DNA of 64,000 nt from Methylobacterium aquaticum (GTDB taxonomy: Bacteria; Pseudomonadota; Alphaproteobacteria; Rhizobiales; Beijerinckiaceae): contig NZ_CP043627.1 in the NCBI RefSeq assembly GCF_016804325.1, forward strand, positions 5,849,501 to 5,913,500, written 5' to 3'. Positions 16,490-25,211 of the stretch are shown in pieces (the stretch's first letter is position 1; each line of letters begins with the position of its first letter). The notes under the pieces are model-generated. The model saw only the letters and a list, made by a program, of their open reading frames with translations. It was not told where the DNA came from and did no database searches. The translations under genes and the position numbers were made by a program.

Positions 16490-17538
16490 GGCGTCTCCTC
16501 CTCCGTCTTGGGCGGGTAGGCGTGGGTCGCGCCCGTCGGGTCGGTGACGGTCCAGCCCGCTTCGCCCCCCGCCAGGTAGTTTGGGCCCACCGGCACCTTG
16601 CCGTATCCGCCCGGGATGTCGAGGACGTAGGTCGGCTGCGCCAGCCCGGACAGCCGGCCGCGCATGGCACGCATCAGGTCCCGGCCGTGATCGAGGGTGG
16701 TGCGCAGGTGCCCGGTGCCGGGGGCGAGGTCGCCGTGATGCAGGTAATAGGGCTTGATCCGGTTCTCGACGAAGGCCCGCATCAGGGCGCAGAGCGTGTC
16801 GGGATCGTCGTTGATGCCGGCGAGCAGCACCGACTGGCTCACCATCGGAATGCCGGCATCAATGAGCCGGGCGATCGCCCCGCGGGCGTCGTCGGAGAAT
16901 TCCCGCGGGTGGTTGGCGTGGAGCGCCACGAACACCGCGCCCTCGAACGATTTGAGCGCCGCGATCAGCGCGGCATCGACCCGGGCCGGATCGACCACCG
17001 GCACCCGGGTATGGAGCCGCAGCACCCGGACATGGGGGATATCCTTGAGCGAAGCGGCGATGCGGCCGAGGCGCCGGGGCGAGAGCACCAGGGGATCGCC
17101 CCCGGTCACCACCACCTCCCAGATCTGCGGCCGGGCGGCGATGTAGGCGAGAGCCGCGTCGAGTTCGGCCTCGGTGAGGCTGCCCTGCCCGTCCGGCCCG
17201 ACCACCTCGCGGCGGAAGCAGAAGCGGCAGTAGACCGGGCAGACATGGAGGGGCTTGAGGAGCACCCGGTCGGGATAGCGGTGGACGATGCCGGGGACGG
17301 GGGCATGGGCCTCGTCGCCGATCGGATCGGCCCGCTCCTCGGGCGCGGTCACCAGTTCCTCGGCGCGGGGCACGAATTGCCGGCCGATGCCGTCGTCGGG
17401 GTCGCCGATCAGCCCGGCCACCTCCGGGGTGATCGAGACCGCGTAGCGCGCCGCCACCCGTTCGAGGGCCGGCAGCCGGTCGGCCGGCACCAGCCCGCGC
17501 GCCGCGAGATCGCCCGCGTTGCGGATCGCCCCGCTCAC
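16465..17538 (-). CDS. epmB: EF-P-(R)-beta-lysine synthesis enzyme, lysine 2,3-aminomutase EpmB
   Basis: A 357-residue radical SAM enzyme that converts L-lysine to (R)-beta-lysine for attachment to elongation factor P. The cluster motif CPVYCRFC is present near residue 115, and the VVVTGGDPLVL motif follows. The PLP lysine is probably in the C-terminal part (YGKVPVGPNYL). The GTG start at 17538 overlaps the epmA stop by four bases, giving a coupled epmA-epmB pair. The length fits the short EpmB type (about 340 residues) rather than the longer clostridial aminomutase. efp is encoded divergently just upstream of epmA. Confidence 0.94.
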   Translation of the reverse strand: MSGAIRNAGDLAARGLVPADRLPALERVAARYAVSITPEVAGLIGDPDDGIGRQFVPRAEELVTAPEERADPIGDEAHAPVPGIVHRYPDRVLLKPLHVCPVYCRFCFRREVVGPDGQGSLTEAELDAALAYIAARPQIWEVVVTGGDPLVLSPRRLGRIAASLKDIPHVRVLRLHTRVPVVDPARVDAALIAALKSFEGAVFVALHANHPREFSDDARGAIARLIDAGIPMVSQSVLLAGINDDPDTLCALMRAFVENRIKPYYLHHGDLAPGTGHLRTTLDHGRDLMRAMRGRLSGLAQPTYVLDIPGGYGKVPVGPNYLAGGEAGWTVTDPTGATHAYPPKTEEETPCAGSGDG

Positions 17539-18566
17539 CGAGAATACTCGGCAACGGGCGTCCAGATCACGTCCTCGATCCGGCGGGCGCCGGTCGCCAG
17601 CATCACGAGCCGGTCGAAGCCGAGCGCGATGCCGCTCGCCTCCGGCATCTGCCCAAGCGCGCTCAGGAAGTCCTCGTCGAGGGGGTAGCGCTCGCCGTAG
17701 ACGCGCTCCTTCTCGTCCATCTCGGCGGCGAAACGCCGGCGCTGCTCGGCCGGATCGGTCAGTTCGCCAAACGCATTGGCGAGCTCGACGCCGCACGCAT
17801 AGAGTTCGAACCGCTCCGCCACCCGCGGATCGGCCGGGCTCGGCCGGGCGAGGGCCGCTTCCGGGATCGGGTACTCGCACAGGATCGTCGCCCGGCCGCG
17901 GCCGAGGGCCGGCTCGACGCGCTCGACCATTACCCGGCTGAACAGGTCGGCCCAGGTGTCGTCGGGCGCGGTGCGGATGCCGGCCTGGTGCAATGCTGCT
18001 GCGAGACCCGCCCGGTCGGTGCTCGCATCCGGCGCCACCGTCGCCAGGAGGTCGATGCCGGCATGGCGCCGGAACGCCTCCGCGACGGTCACTCGCTCCG
18101 GCTCGGCGAACGGATCGGCCTCGATCCCGCGCCAGGTGAAGACCTTGGCGCCCGCCGTCTCGGCGGCGAGACGTAAGAAAGCGGCGCAGTCCCGCATCAG
18201 GCTGTCGTAGGTCTCTCCCGCGCGGTACCATTCGAGCATGGTGAATTCCGGGTGGTGCAGCGCCCCGCGCTCGCGGTTGCGATAGACCGGCCCGAGACTG
18301 AACAGCCGCGGCTCGCCTGCCGCCAGGAGTTTCTTGCAGGCGAATTCCGGCGAGGTGTGGAGATGGAGCGGGTGTTCCGCCCCGTCCGGCCCGATCGCCG
18401 TGGTGGAAAAGGCCGAGAGATGCGCCTCGTTGCCGGGCGAGACCTGGAGAACCGCGGCCTCGACCTCGACGAAGTCGGAGGCCGAGAACCACGCCCGCAG
18501 GGCGGCGGCGATGCGGTTGCGGGCCATCAGCCGCGGCCGGCGGTCGGCATGGACATGGGGGCCCAC
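17535..18566 (-). CDS. epmA: EF-P--(R)-beta-lysine ligase EpmA, with an apparent N-terminal frameshift
   Basis: A class II lysyl-tRNA-synthetase-like enzyme that ligates beta-lysine to EF-P. Visible motifs are NEAHLSAF, LHTSPEFACKKLL, the motif 2 segment YRNRERGALHHPEFTMLEWY, and motif 3 GIALGFDRLVML. The only in-frame start is a GTG at 18566, giving 343 residues. The expected family N-terminus (about MIAASPWWAP) is present from an ATG at 18586 in another frame; one extra base in the run of five C (plus-strand G run 18557-18561) would join it to HVHADRRPRL. This may be an assembly indel; the enzyme core is complete either way. Confidence 0.9.
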   Translation of the reverse strand: MGPHVHADRRPRLMARNRIAAALRAWFSASDFVEVEAAVLQVSPGNEAHLSAFSTTAIGPDGAEHPLHLHTSPEFACKKLLAAGEPRLFSLGPVYRNRERGALHHPEFTMLEWYRAGETYDSLMRDCAAFLRLAAETAGAKVFTWRGIEADPFAEPERVTVAEAFRRHAGIDLLATVAPDASTDRAGLAAALHQAGIRTAPDDTWADLFSRVMVERVEPALGRGRATILCEYPIPEAALARPSPADPRVAERFELYACGVELANAFGELTDPAEQRRRFAAEMDEKERVYGERYPLDEDFLSALGQMPEASGIALGFDRLVMLATGARRIEDVIWTPVAEYSR

Positions 18567-18741
18567 CAGGGCGAGGCAGCAATCATGGTGAGAACATCGA
18601 TCGGGTGGCGGGCGACTGGCGGTCGCGCGTGAGATGCGATAGGGCGGGCCGAAGGCATCCTCTGCCGGCGCGGCGCGCGACGCCCGCGGCTTGGCGGACG
18701 CCGCCGCTTTCTGTCAACGCTTCCAGTCCAGGATTCGCCCC

Positions 18742-19311
18742 GTGCCGAAGGTCATCGCCAGCTCACTCCGCAAGGGCAACGTCGTCGACAAGGACGGCCG
18801 GCTCTATGTGATCCTCTCCGCCGAGAACATCCATCCCGGCAAGGGCACCCCGGTCACCCAGCTCGACATGCGCCGGATCACCGACGGCGTGAAGGTCTCG
18901 GAGCGCTACCGCACCACCGAGCAGGTCGAGCGCGCCTATGTCGAGGACCGGGAGCACACCTTCCTGTACAGCGACGGCGAGGGGTTCCACTTCATGAACC
19001 CGGAATCCTACGAGCAGCTCGCCGTGCCGGAGGACGTGATCGGCGACATGGCCCCCTACCTGCAGGAGGGCATGGCGGTGATGCTCTCGACCCATAACGG
19101 CGTGCCGCTGGCGCTCGAACTGCCCCAGCGCGTCACCCTCGAGGTGACCGACACCGAGCCGGTCACCAAGGGCCAGACCGCCTCCTCGTCCTACAAGCCC
19201 GCCACGCTTTCGAATGGCGTGCGCACCCTGGTGCCGCCGCATATCGGCACCGGCACCCGCATCGTCGTCATGACGGCGGACGGCTCCTACGTCGAGCGCG
19301 CCAAGGATTGA
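18742..19311 (+). CDS. efp: Elongation factor P
   Basis: A 189-residue EF-P, which binds ribosomes stalled at polyproline stretches. The three OB/KOW-type domains are complete. The modifiable lysine is K34 in the loop HPGKGTP, the site beta-lysylated by EpmA, whose gene lies divergently upstream together with epmB. The C-terminal [25 protein letters not shown] end fits the family (last residues SYVERAKD). The start is the GTG at 18742, giving the usual 188-189 residues; the frame remains open upstream without similarity. Confidence 0.97.
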   Translation: MPKVIASSLRKGNVVDKDGRLYVILSAENIHPGKGTPVTQLDMRRITDGVKVSERYRTTEQVERAYVEDREHTFLYSDGEGFHFMNPESYEQLAVPEDVIGDMAPYLQEGMAVMLSTHNGVPLALELPQRVTLEVTDTEPVTKGQTASSSYKPATLSNGVRTLVPPHIGTGTRIVVMTADGSYVERAKD

Positions 19312-19327
19312 TGAGTTCGGGCGGGGC

Positions 19328-20500
19328 TCAACCCCCGCCCGCCTCCCTGAAGCAGGTCCGGGACACCGCGATCGCCCGGGCCTGCTCCTGATCCGTGAAA
19401 TCACCGCCGGCCCGCCACAGGCCCTCGTCGCGCAGGCGCACCAGCACGCAGCGCGCCGCCACCCGGCAGGCCGCCTCGGTGCCGCCGGCCTCGGCGCAAT
19501 TGTCCCGGTACTCGCGCAGGAACTGCGCCTGTCCCGCCCGCGGATGCGGCCCGGTCACCGCCGCGACGCCGTAGAGCAGCCCGAGCAGCAGGGGCTGGTG
19601 CACGAGATAGACCGCGAGGCTGTGCCGCCCGGCTCCTGTGGCGAGCCGCCCGACCGGATCGCGCGGCGCCCATCGTCCGAGGGCCGAGGCCGCCAGTCGC
19701 GGCAGGCCGAGGCGACCGAGCGCCACCCCCGCCAGCACGAAGCCGAACCACGGAAAGAGCGGCACGTAATCGTTCGTCGTCGGCACGGTTGCGCCGAGCC
19801 CGAGGAAGAACAGCCCCGGCGCGTCGAGGACGGCCGGGGCGCCCGCGAGGCCGACGAGCGTCGGCCCGGCGAAGACCAGCGCGGCGGCGAGCCCGACCAG
19901 CGGCAGCGGCGCCACGAGCGCCGGCAGCGCCAGCACGCTCGACAGGGCGATGCAGTGCAGGATGCCGAAGAAGATCCACGAATCGGGGAACAGGAAGAAG
20001 GTCGCGAGCGAGATGACGGCGGCCGCTAGGGCGATGCGCCCGAGGCGAGCAATGTAGGCGGACCACCACCCGGCGTGTCGACCCTCGGGCCGGACGAGAC
20101 CGAACGCGAGACGCGAGAATTGCCATCCGGATCTTGGGATGGTCGCGAGGGCAGACCTGAACCCGGTACCGGAGCGCACCTGCGAAGTCCGTCCCCGCGC
20201 CAGGACGAGGCTCACCCCGACCAGTACCAGGAAGCTGCCGGCGATGCCGTGCGCCGCCGCCCGCCCGATCGGCGACAGGGCGGCGTTCTCGGGCGTCAGC
20301 CGCAGGAAGCCGAGATCCCAGGTGAGATGGTAGAGCGCCATCGACAGGAGCGCGACGCCGCGGGCGAGGTCGATCACGGCGAGGCGCCGGACCGGTACGG
20401 CGGGAGGGGGCGGGGCGGAGGGAATCGAGGTCTGAATCGCGGCGTCTCCGAATCGGCCGTTGCCGGCGTCCTCATAGCCGAGCCGCGGCACGGTCGGCAT
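19328..20500 (-). CDS. DUF1624 / HGSNAT-type membrane acyltransferase
   Basis: A 390-residue integral membrane protein of the DUF1624 family (heparan-alpha-glucosaminide N-acetyltransferase catalytic domain). After a Pro-rich start comes the conserved RRLAVIDLARGVALLSMALYH segment (RLAVIDLARGVALL shown, about residues 39-52), then about eight hydrophobic helices, and near the end a conserved GRHSLAVYLVHQPLLL motif. The C-terminal 60 residues contain four cysteines and are likely soluble. Substrate unknown. The ATG at 20500 is chosen since the upstream open frame overlaps the divergent cold-shock gene. It converges on efp with 16 bases between stops. Confidence 0.82.
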   Translation of the reverse strand: MPTVPRLGYEDAGNGRFGDAAIQTSIPSAPPPPAVPVRRLAVIDLARGVALLSMALYHLTWDLGFLRLTPENAALSPIGRAAAHGIAGSFLVLVGVSLVLARGRTSQVRSGTGFRSALATIPRSGWQFSRLAFGLVRPEGRHAGWWSAYIARLGRIALAAAVISLATFFLFPDSWIFFGILHCIALSSVLALPALVAPLPLVGLAAALVFAGPTLVGLAGAPAVLDAPGLFFLGLGATVPTTNDYVPLFPWFGFVLAGVALGRLGLPRLAASALGRWAPRDPVGRLATGAGRHSLAVYLVHQPLLLGLLYGVAAVTGPHPRAGQAQFLREYRDNCAEAGGTEAACRVAARCVLVRLRDEGLWRAGGDFTDQEQARAIAVSRTCFREAGGG

Positions 20501-20744
20501 TTCGGACCGATACTGCGACAAAAGGGCGCGATATCGGACCCGCACCTTGCGTCGATGCCGCAATCCCTGCGCACCTCCCCCGGGGATTGCCTCCCCGGAT
20601 TGCAGGATGCCCGCCGGCCGGGCGAATCCGGCGAGGACATCACCCCTTCGGCGTCTCAACTCGGCCGATTTGGGCTTCCCCGGAGTCATGACTTTGTTAA
20701 TCTGCCGGTGAAGCGCGCGACGCGATTCGAGTGGGTTGCTTACG

Positions 20745-21383
20745 ATGTCGGACGAGTTCGGTTCAGGCCACGCCTGGGAACGGCCAGCAGGTGCGTTCGG
20801 CGACGGCGCGCGCGACACCCGGCCCGGGCTCGACACGACGGTGGAACGCCCGACCGAACTCGTCGAGGTCAGCGGCCGCATCAAGTGGTTCGACGTGGCG
20901 AAGGGCTTCGGCTTCATCGTGCCGGATAGCGGCGCGGCCGACGTGCTGCTCCACGTGACCTGCCTGCGCCGCGACGGGCACCAGAGCGCCAGCGAGGGCG
21001 CGCGGATCGTCGTCGAGGCGGTGCAGCGCCCCCGCGGCTGGCAGGCCTTCCGGGTGATCTCCCTCGACCAGTCGACGGCGACCCATCCGGCCGAGCTGCC
21101 GATGCCGCGCACCCACGTCACCGTGGTGCCGACCAGCGGGCTCGAAACCGCGGTCGTGAAGTGGTTCAACCGCCTGCGCGGCTTCGGCTTCCTCAGCCGC
21201 GGCGACGGCACGCCGGACATCTTCGTCCACATGGAGACCCTGCGGCGCTACGGCATCGCCGAGCTGAAGCCCGGCGAATACGTCATGGTGCGCTACGGCG
21301 ACGGTTCGAAGGGCCTGATGGCCGCGGAGGTGCGCCTCCTGACCGAGGCGAGCGTCGGAGCGGGACCGCCCTCGTCGCATTGA
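20745..21383 (+). CDS. Two-domain cold-shock protein
   Basis: A 212-residue protein with two cold-shock (OB-fold) domains that bind single-stranded nucleic acid. Domain 1 (about 44-112) has [20 protein letters not shown] with RNP1-like KGFGFI and a variant RNP2 (VLLHV). Domain 2 (about 137-205) has [19 protein letters not shown] and RNP2 IFVHM. The two are joined by a Pro-containing linker. Double-CSD proteins of this type are common in Methylobacterium and other Rhizobiales. The ATG at 20745 is preferred over a TTG nine bases upstream. It is transcribed divergently from the DUF1624 gene. Confidence 0.93.
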   Translation: MSDEFGSGHAWERPAGAFGDGARDTRPGLDTTVERPTELVEVSGRIKWFDVAKGFGFIVPDSGAADVLLHVTCLRRDGHQSASEGARIVVEAVQRPRGWQAFRVISLDQSTATHPAELPMPRTHVTVVPTSGLETAVVKWFNRLRGFGFLSRGDGTPDIFVHMETLRRYGIAELKPGEYVMVRYGDGSKGLMAAEVRLLTEASVGAGPPSSH

Positions 21384-21493
21384 GAGCCCAGGCGCCGCCG
21401 GGCCTCCGGCGTGGCGCGGCATTTTCGATTCGCCTGTGTTTCCACCGGCGGAGCCCCCATCCCTTTCGCCGCGGAATGCGCTAGCTCAGCCTC

Positions 21494-21985
21494 ATGTCGC
21501 TCCGCTTCGCACGGCCCCGGGCCGCCTCCCCGCTCGCCTTCCCCCGCCGGCTCCTCGCCGCGCTCGTCCTTCTGCTGCTGCCGTCGGCCGTCCTCGCCGA
21601 CGGCCCGTTCGAGCCGCTGACCATCGCCTCCCGCACCGGCCGCCACACCTTCCAGGTCGAGGTGATGCGCGACGATGCCGGGCGCGCCCAGGGGCTCATG
21701 TTCCGCCGTTCCATGGCGCCCGACCGCGGCATGCTGTTCGATTTCGAACGCACCGAGCCGGTCGCGATGTGGATGAAGAACACCTACCTGCCGCTCGACA
21801 TGCTGTTCATCCGCGCTGACGGCACGGTGGCGCGCATCGCCGCCGATACCGAGCCGCTCTCGACCCGCACCATCACCTCCGGCGAGCCGGTGCTCGGCGT
21901 GCTCGAGCTCAATGCCGGCACCGCCGCGCGCCTCGGACTGCATCCGGGCGACAGGGTCGAGCACCCGCTGTTCCGCAAGCGCTGA
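21494..21985 (+). CDS. DUF192 family exported protein
   Basis: A 163-residue protein with an N-terminal signal (hydrophobic residues about 20-33, cleavage likely after SAVLA) followed by a DUF192 domain. Family motifs are the VEVMRDDAGRAQGLMFRR segment (about 54-71), MLFDFERTEPVAMWMKNTYL (about 77-96) and the C-terminal GVLELNAGTAARLGLHPGD. The function of DUF192 is unknown. Single gene between the cold-shock gene and a repeat-rich gap. Confidence 0.88.
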   Translation: MSLRFARPRAASPLAFPRRLLAALVLLLLPSAVLADGPFEPLTIASRTGRHTFQVEVMRDDAGRAQGLMFRRSMAPDRGMLFDFERTEPVAMWMKNTYLPLDMLFIRADGTVARIAADTEPLSTRTITSGEPVLGVLELNAGTAARLGLHPGDRVEHPLFRKR

Positions 21986-22068
21986 CGAGGGGCTCGCGGC
22001 GCTGGAGGCTTGCCCGGTGACGCGGAGGCTGGTTCGTTCACTCGTGAGGCCCCACCCTTCCCACCCGC

Positions 22069-22196
22069 GACCTCATCCTGAGGTGCGACCGAAGGGAGCC
22101 TCGAAGGAAGGCTCCAAGGATCACAGAGGCTTCTGGAGCCCTCCTTCGAGGTCAGTCGATCTTTGATCGACTAACACCTCAGGATGAGGTCGAGGC
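22069..22196. repeat. Long inverted repeat, family C copy 1
   Basis: The 300-base gap after the DUF192 gene holds a large imperfect palindrome. The outer arms are cctcatcctgaggt (22071-22084) and acctcaggatgaggt (22176-22190); inner arms are gagcctcgaaggaaggctcc and ggagccctccttcgaggtc. The central GATCGACTAA part is AT-richer. A fragment of the outer arm recurs at about 31880. It resembles the mobile palindromic elements of Rhizobiales and can form a long hairpin. Confidence 0.65.
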
Positions 22197-22285
22197 TGGG
22201 AGAGACATGGCCGGCCGAATCGAGGCCATTGTCATGTCTGTGTCGGAACCCGATCGGGCGATGCTCCAGCCGCCGATCACCGTCT

Positions 22286-22501
22286 TCAGAAGCCGCGATT
22301 CGAGATGCTCGGGATCGACGGCTGGGTGAAGACGCGGTTCACGTCGGGCCGGCGCTGGGTCCCGTTGGTGTCGTTCGAGCGCACGTAGTTCTTGGAATCG
22401 AAGCTCTCGGCGAGCCCGGTGCCGCGCGAGTCACCGCTGCTGGTGCAGGCACCGGCGAGGCAGGCGAGGCTGAGCGCCGCGGCGGCATGAAGGAGACGCA
22501 T
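22286..22501 (-). CDS. Small putative lipoprotein
   Basis: A 71-residue protein with a lipoprotein signal: MRLLHAAAALSLACLAGACT, with lipobox LAGAC so that C19 would be lipidated. The mature part is polar (SRGTGLAESFDSKNYVRSND) and ends SIPSISNRGF. I know no family for it. The composition, signal and isolated position between converging non-coding stretches support a real gene, but no function can be given. Confidence 0.6.
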   Translation of the reverse strand: MRLLHAAAALSLACLAGACTSSGDSRGTGLAESFDSKNYVRSNDTNGTQRRPDVNRVFTQPSIPSISNRGF

Positions 22502-22731
22502 GGAGGGTCCTGGCGTTCGGGCCTCCCGACTCGCGGATGTCGAATCGAGGGCGCTTTGGATCTGGCAGTCCAGCCGGGGTGCCCGGCTCCCGCCCCCCCG
22601 TCAAGGCGCCGGGCCCTGCGGCGGCGGTAAACCCCGCCCCTGTGCCCCCCGCGCCGCGCCGCGCGGAATGTGTGGAGGGCTGCGATTCTCCGGCTGGCGG
22701 AGTCCCGGGCTTTGCGCGAGAGTCCGGCCCG

Positions 22732-22980
22732 ATGAGCAACGTCGTTCCCCTGCTGCGCCCGCGTCCGGCGCGTGATGCCGCCGCCCGCGCCACCGCGTCG
22801 GTCGTTTCCGACCTGGTGACGATCGCCGAGCAGCTGCACGATATCGGCGCCCGCGCCGCCGCTCTCGGCCGGCCGCGCACCGAGGCCGAGCGCACGGTGC
22901 AGATGGTGCTGGACGCCGTGACGTCGATCGAGCGGGCGCTGGACACCATCACGGATGGTGGGGACTACACGCCGTTCTGA
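22732..22980 (+). CDS. Small hypothetical protein
   Basis: An 82-residue protein starting MSNVVPLLRPRPARDAAARA, with a helical middle (VVSDLVTIAEQLHDIGARAA) and an acidic C-terminus ending GGDYTPF. No membrane segment and no known domain. The start is the ATG at 22732; the in-frame upstream part overlaps the promoter region of the divergent lipoprotein gene and is Pro-rich. Probably a conserved Methylobacterium-specific protein. Confidence 0.55.
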   Translation: MSNVVPLLRPRPARDAAARATASVVSDLVTIAEQLHDIGARAAALGRPRTEAERTVQMVLDAVTSIERALDTITDGGDYTPF

Positions 22981-23017
22981 GCAAATTTTCCGATGTGCTC
23001 GACAGTCTCGAAATCAT

Positions 23018-23170
23018 CCGCGTCATTCCGGGGCCGCGCAGCGGAGCCCGGAATCCAGTATCGCGAATGGTTCAGACGAGAATTGGGCCCGTCCAGACTC
23101 TTTCTATGAGCAACTGAGTGTCTGGATCCCGGGCTCTCGCCTGCGGCGAGCCCCGCGATGACGCGGAGGG
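23018..23170. repeat. Composite inverted repeat, family A copy 3
   Basis: The left part (23020-23056: gcgtcattccggggccgcgc... ending cccggaatcc) is repeated in inverted orientation at 23124-23165 (ggatcccgggctctcgcctg... ending gcgatgacgc). Together they form a roughly 150-base inverted structure with a unique centre. The core is shared with copies at 4131, 8955 and 40681. It lies between the small gene at 22732 and the convergent hemolysin III gene. Confidence 0.6.
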
Positions 23171-23231
23171 TTGCATCCGTACCTGCGGTTCGACATGGCC
23201 CTTCGGCTTTTGTCGCGATGGACCTGCTTTC

Positions 23232-23957
23232 TCACATCCCCGCATCGAGCACGCTGCGGAACACCGCGCCGTAATGGCAGGCGGCCGCCGCCAGCACGAA
23301 GCAATGCCAGATCGCGTTCTGGAACGGCAATTGCCGCCAGAGGTGGAAGATCACCCCAAGGGAATAGAGCACGCCGCCGGCGGCGAGCAGCCACAGGGCC
23401 GGCGGCGACAGGGCGGCCATGACCGACTCGTAGGCCATGATGCCGCTCCAGCTGAGGGCCAGGTAGAGCGCGATCGCCAGCCGGTCGAAGCGGCCCGGAA
23501 GGGTCAGCTTCACGAGCGCGCCCACCACCGCCACGAGCCAGACCCCGGCGAGCAGGCCGAAGGCGACGCTGTCGGTGCCGACCAGGGTCACGAGCGGCGT
23601 GTAGGTGCCGGCGATCATCAGGAAGATGGTGGCGTGGTCGGCCCGGCGCAGGCGCCATTTCAGCCGGCCGACCGGGCACATGTTGTAGGCGGCCGAGGTG
23701 CCGAGCATCGCCACGAGGCCGGCGGCGTAGACGGCGACCGAGGCCGTCTCGGAGGGGCTGAGCTTCGAGAGCGCGGCGCTGATCGTCAGGGCCAGGGCGC
23801 CGATCACGCCGAGGCTGACCCCGACCACGTGGACGACGCCGTCCGCCAGCAATTCGCGCGGTGTGTAGGACCAGACGAGGCCCAGGGGCCGGCCGTCGGG
23901 CGCGAAGCGGGCATTCGAGGCTGGGGATGGGGTCAGGGCTTGCTCCTGCACGGACAT
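23232..23957 (-). CDS. Hemolysin III / YqfA family membrane protein
   Basis: A 241-residue seven-helix membrane protein of the HlyIII/PAQR-like family. Diagnostic parts are YTPRELLADGVVHVVGVSLG (about 31-50, with the conserved His), the SAAYNM segment with RRADHATIFLMIAGTYTPL (conserved Asp-His and Thr-Tyr-Thr-Pro) and the final WHCFVLAAAACHY helix with its conserved His pair. The three His sites suggest a metal-dependent hydrolase as in PAQR proteins; the haemolysin name is historical. The ATG at 23957 gives the usual N-terminus. The heme A synthase gene lies 92 bases upstream on the same strand. Confidence 0.9.
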   Translation of the reverse strand: MSVQEQALTPSPASNARFAPDGRPLGLVWSYTPRELLADGVVHVVGVSLGVIGALALTISAALSKLSPSETASVAVYAAGLVAMLGTSAAYNMCPVGRLKWRLRRADHATIFLMIAGTYTPLVTLVGTDSVAFGLLAGVWLVAVVGALVKLTLPGRFDRLAIALYLALSWSGIMAYESVMAALSPPALWLLAAGGVLYSLGVIFHLWRQLPFQNAIWHCFVLAAAACHYGAVFRSVLDAGM

Positions 23958-24049
23958 CGGACCTCCGCTCCTCGACGACGGGAGACGGCCTCCCGGTCGA
24001 TCGAGGTTAATGCGCGAGCATGAACGTGGGACGAACGCTCCCGCGACGC

Positions 24050-25150
24050 TCAGGCCGCCCGCAGCGCCGCCGCAGGCGCCCGAGGCGCCCGGCAGAGCCG
24101 GGCATGGGCGCTCGCCATGCCGAGGACCAGCATGGCGGCGATCTGGTGGGCGAGGCCGGCCCAGAGCGGCACCACCAGGAGCAGGGTGACGATGCCGAGC
24201 ATCGCCTGCGCGGCGACGAGGCCGGCGAGCGCGGTCGCGCGCCGCGCCGCGCCGGTGCCGGGCGCCCTGCGCCGGGCGTCGACGGCGTGGAAGACGGCGA
24301 GACCCAGGAGCGCGTAGGCGGTCAGCCGGTGGTTGAACTGCACCAGGGTGATGTTGTCGACGAAGTTCTCGATCCACGGCGTGCCGGAGAACAGGCCGGT
24401 GGGGACGAGGCTGCCGTCCATCAGCGGCCAGGTGTTGTAGGTCAGCCCCGCCTTCGAGCCGGCGACGAGGCCGCCGAGCGCGATCTGCACCAGCACCAGC
24501 CCCATCAGGACGAGGGCCGTCCGCGAGAGCCGCGCCGGCCCGATGTCGTCGCGCCTGCGGTCGATCCCGGCGGCGAGCCAGACGAGGCCGGCATAGATCG
24601 CGCTCGCCAGCGTCAGGTGCAGGGCGAGCTTGATCGGCGCCACGGCGGTCATGCCCGGCTGGAGGCCCGACGCCACCATGATCCAGCCCACGGCCCCTTG
24701 CAGGCCGCCGAGCGCCCCGAGGCCGAGGAGGCTGAGGCCGAGGCGCCGGTCGAGCTGGCCGCGCCACCAGAAGAACAGCAGCGGCAGGAAAAAGGCGAGA
24801 CCGATGAGCCGGCCGAGCAGCCGGTGGCCCCATTCCCAGCCGTAGATGAACTGGAAATCCGACAGGGTCATGCCCTGGTTGAGCAACTTGTATTGCGGCG
24901 TCGCCTGGTACTTGGCGAATTCCTCGGCCCAGGCTTGTCCCGACAGCGGCGGGATGGCGCCCGTGACCGGCTTCCACTCGGTGATCGACAGGCCGGAACC
25001 GGTCAGCCGCGTCGCGCCGCCGACCGCCACCATCGCGATCACCAGGGCGGCCATGACGAAGAGCCAGGTCCGCACGGCGCGGCGGGACCGGGGGGCCGTG
25101 GCGACGGGCGCCGTGGCCGGGGCGAGGCTGAGGGTCGAGGTGCTGCTCAT
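24050..25150 (-). CDS. ctaA: Heme A synthase (COX15/CtaA family)
   Basis: A 366-residue inner-membrane enzyme that oxidises heme O to heme A for aa3-type oxidases. It has eight hydrophobic helices in two four-helix halves. Conserved heme-ligand regions are WEWGHRLLGR (first half), IKLALHLTLA, FNHRLTAYALL and LAHQIAAMLVLGM, each with a histidine. The GGATRLTGSGLSITEWKPVTG region after helix 1 is the COX15 type 2 signature found in Alphaproteobacteria. The gene is complete and separated from anmK by 61 bases on the same strand. Confidence 0.96.
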   Translation of the reverse strand: MSSTSTLSLAPATAPVATAPRSRRAVRTWLFVMAALVIAMVAVGGATRLTGSGLSITEWKPVTGAIPPLSGQAWAEEFAKYQATPQYKLLNQGMTLSDFQFIYGWEWGHRLLGRLIGLAFFLPLLFFWWRGQLDRRLGLSLLGLGALGGLQGAVGWIMVASGLQPGMTAVAPIKLALHLTLASAIYAGLVWLAAGIDRRRDDIGPARLSRTALVLMGLVLVQIALGGLVAGSKAGLTYNTWPLMDGSLVPTGLFSGTPWIENFVDNITLVQFNHRLTAYALLGLAVFHAVDARRRAPGTGAARRATALAGLVAAQAMLGIVTLLLVVPLWAGLAHQIAAMLVLGMASAHARLCRAPRAPAAALRAA

Positions 25151-25211
25151 GCGCGCCCGATTAGCGGCGGGAGCGGGTCGTGCGCAACGCCCTGCGGTGC
25201 CGCACCGGCTC

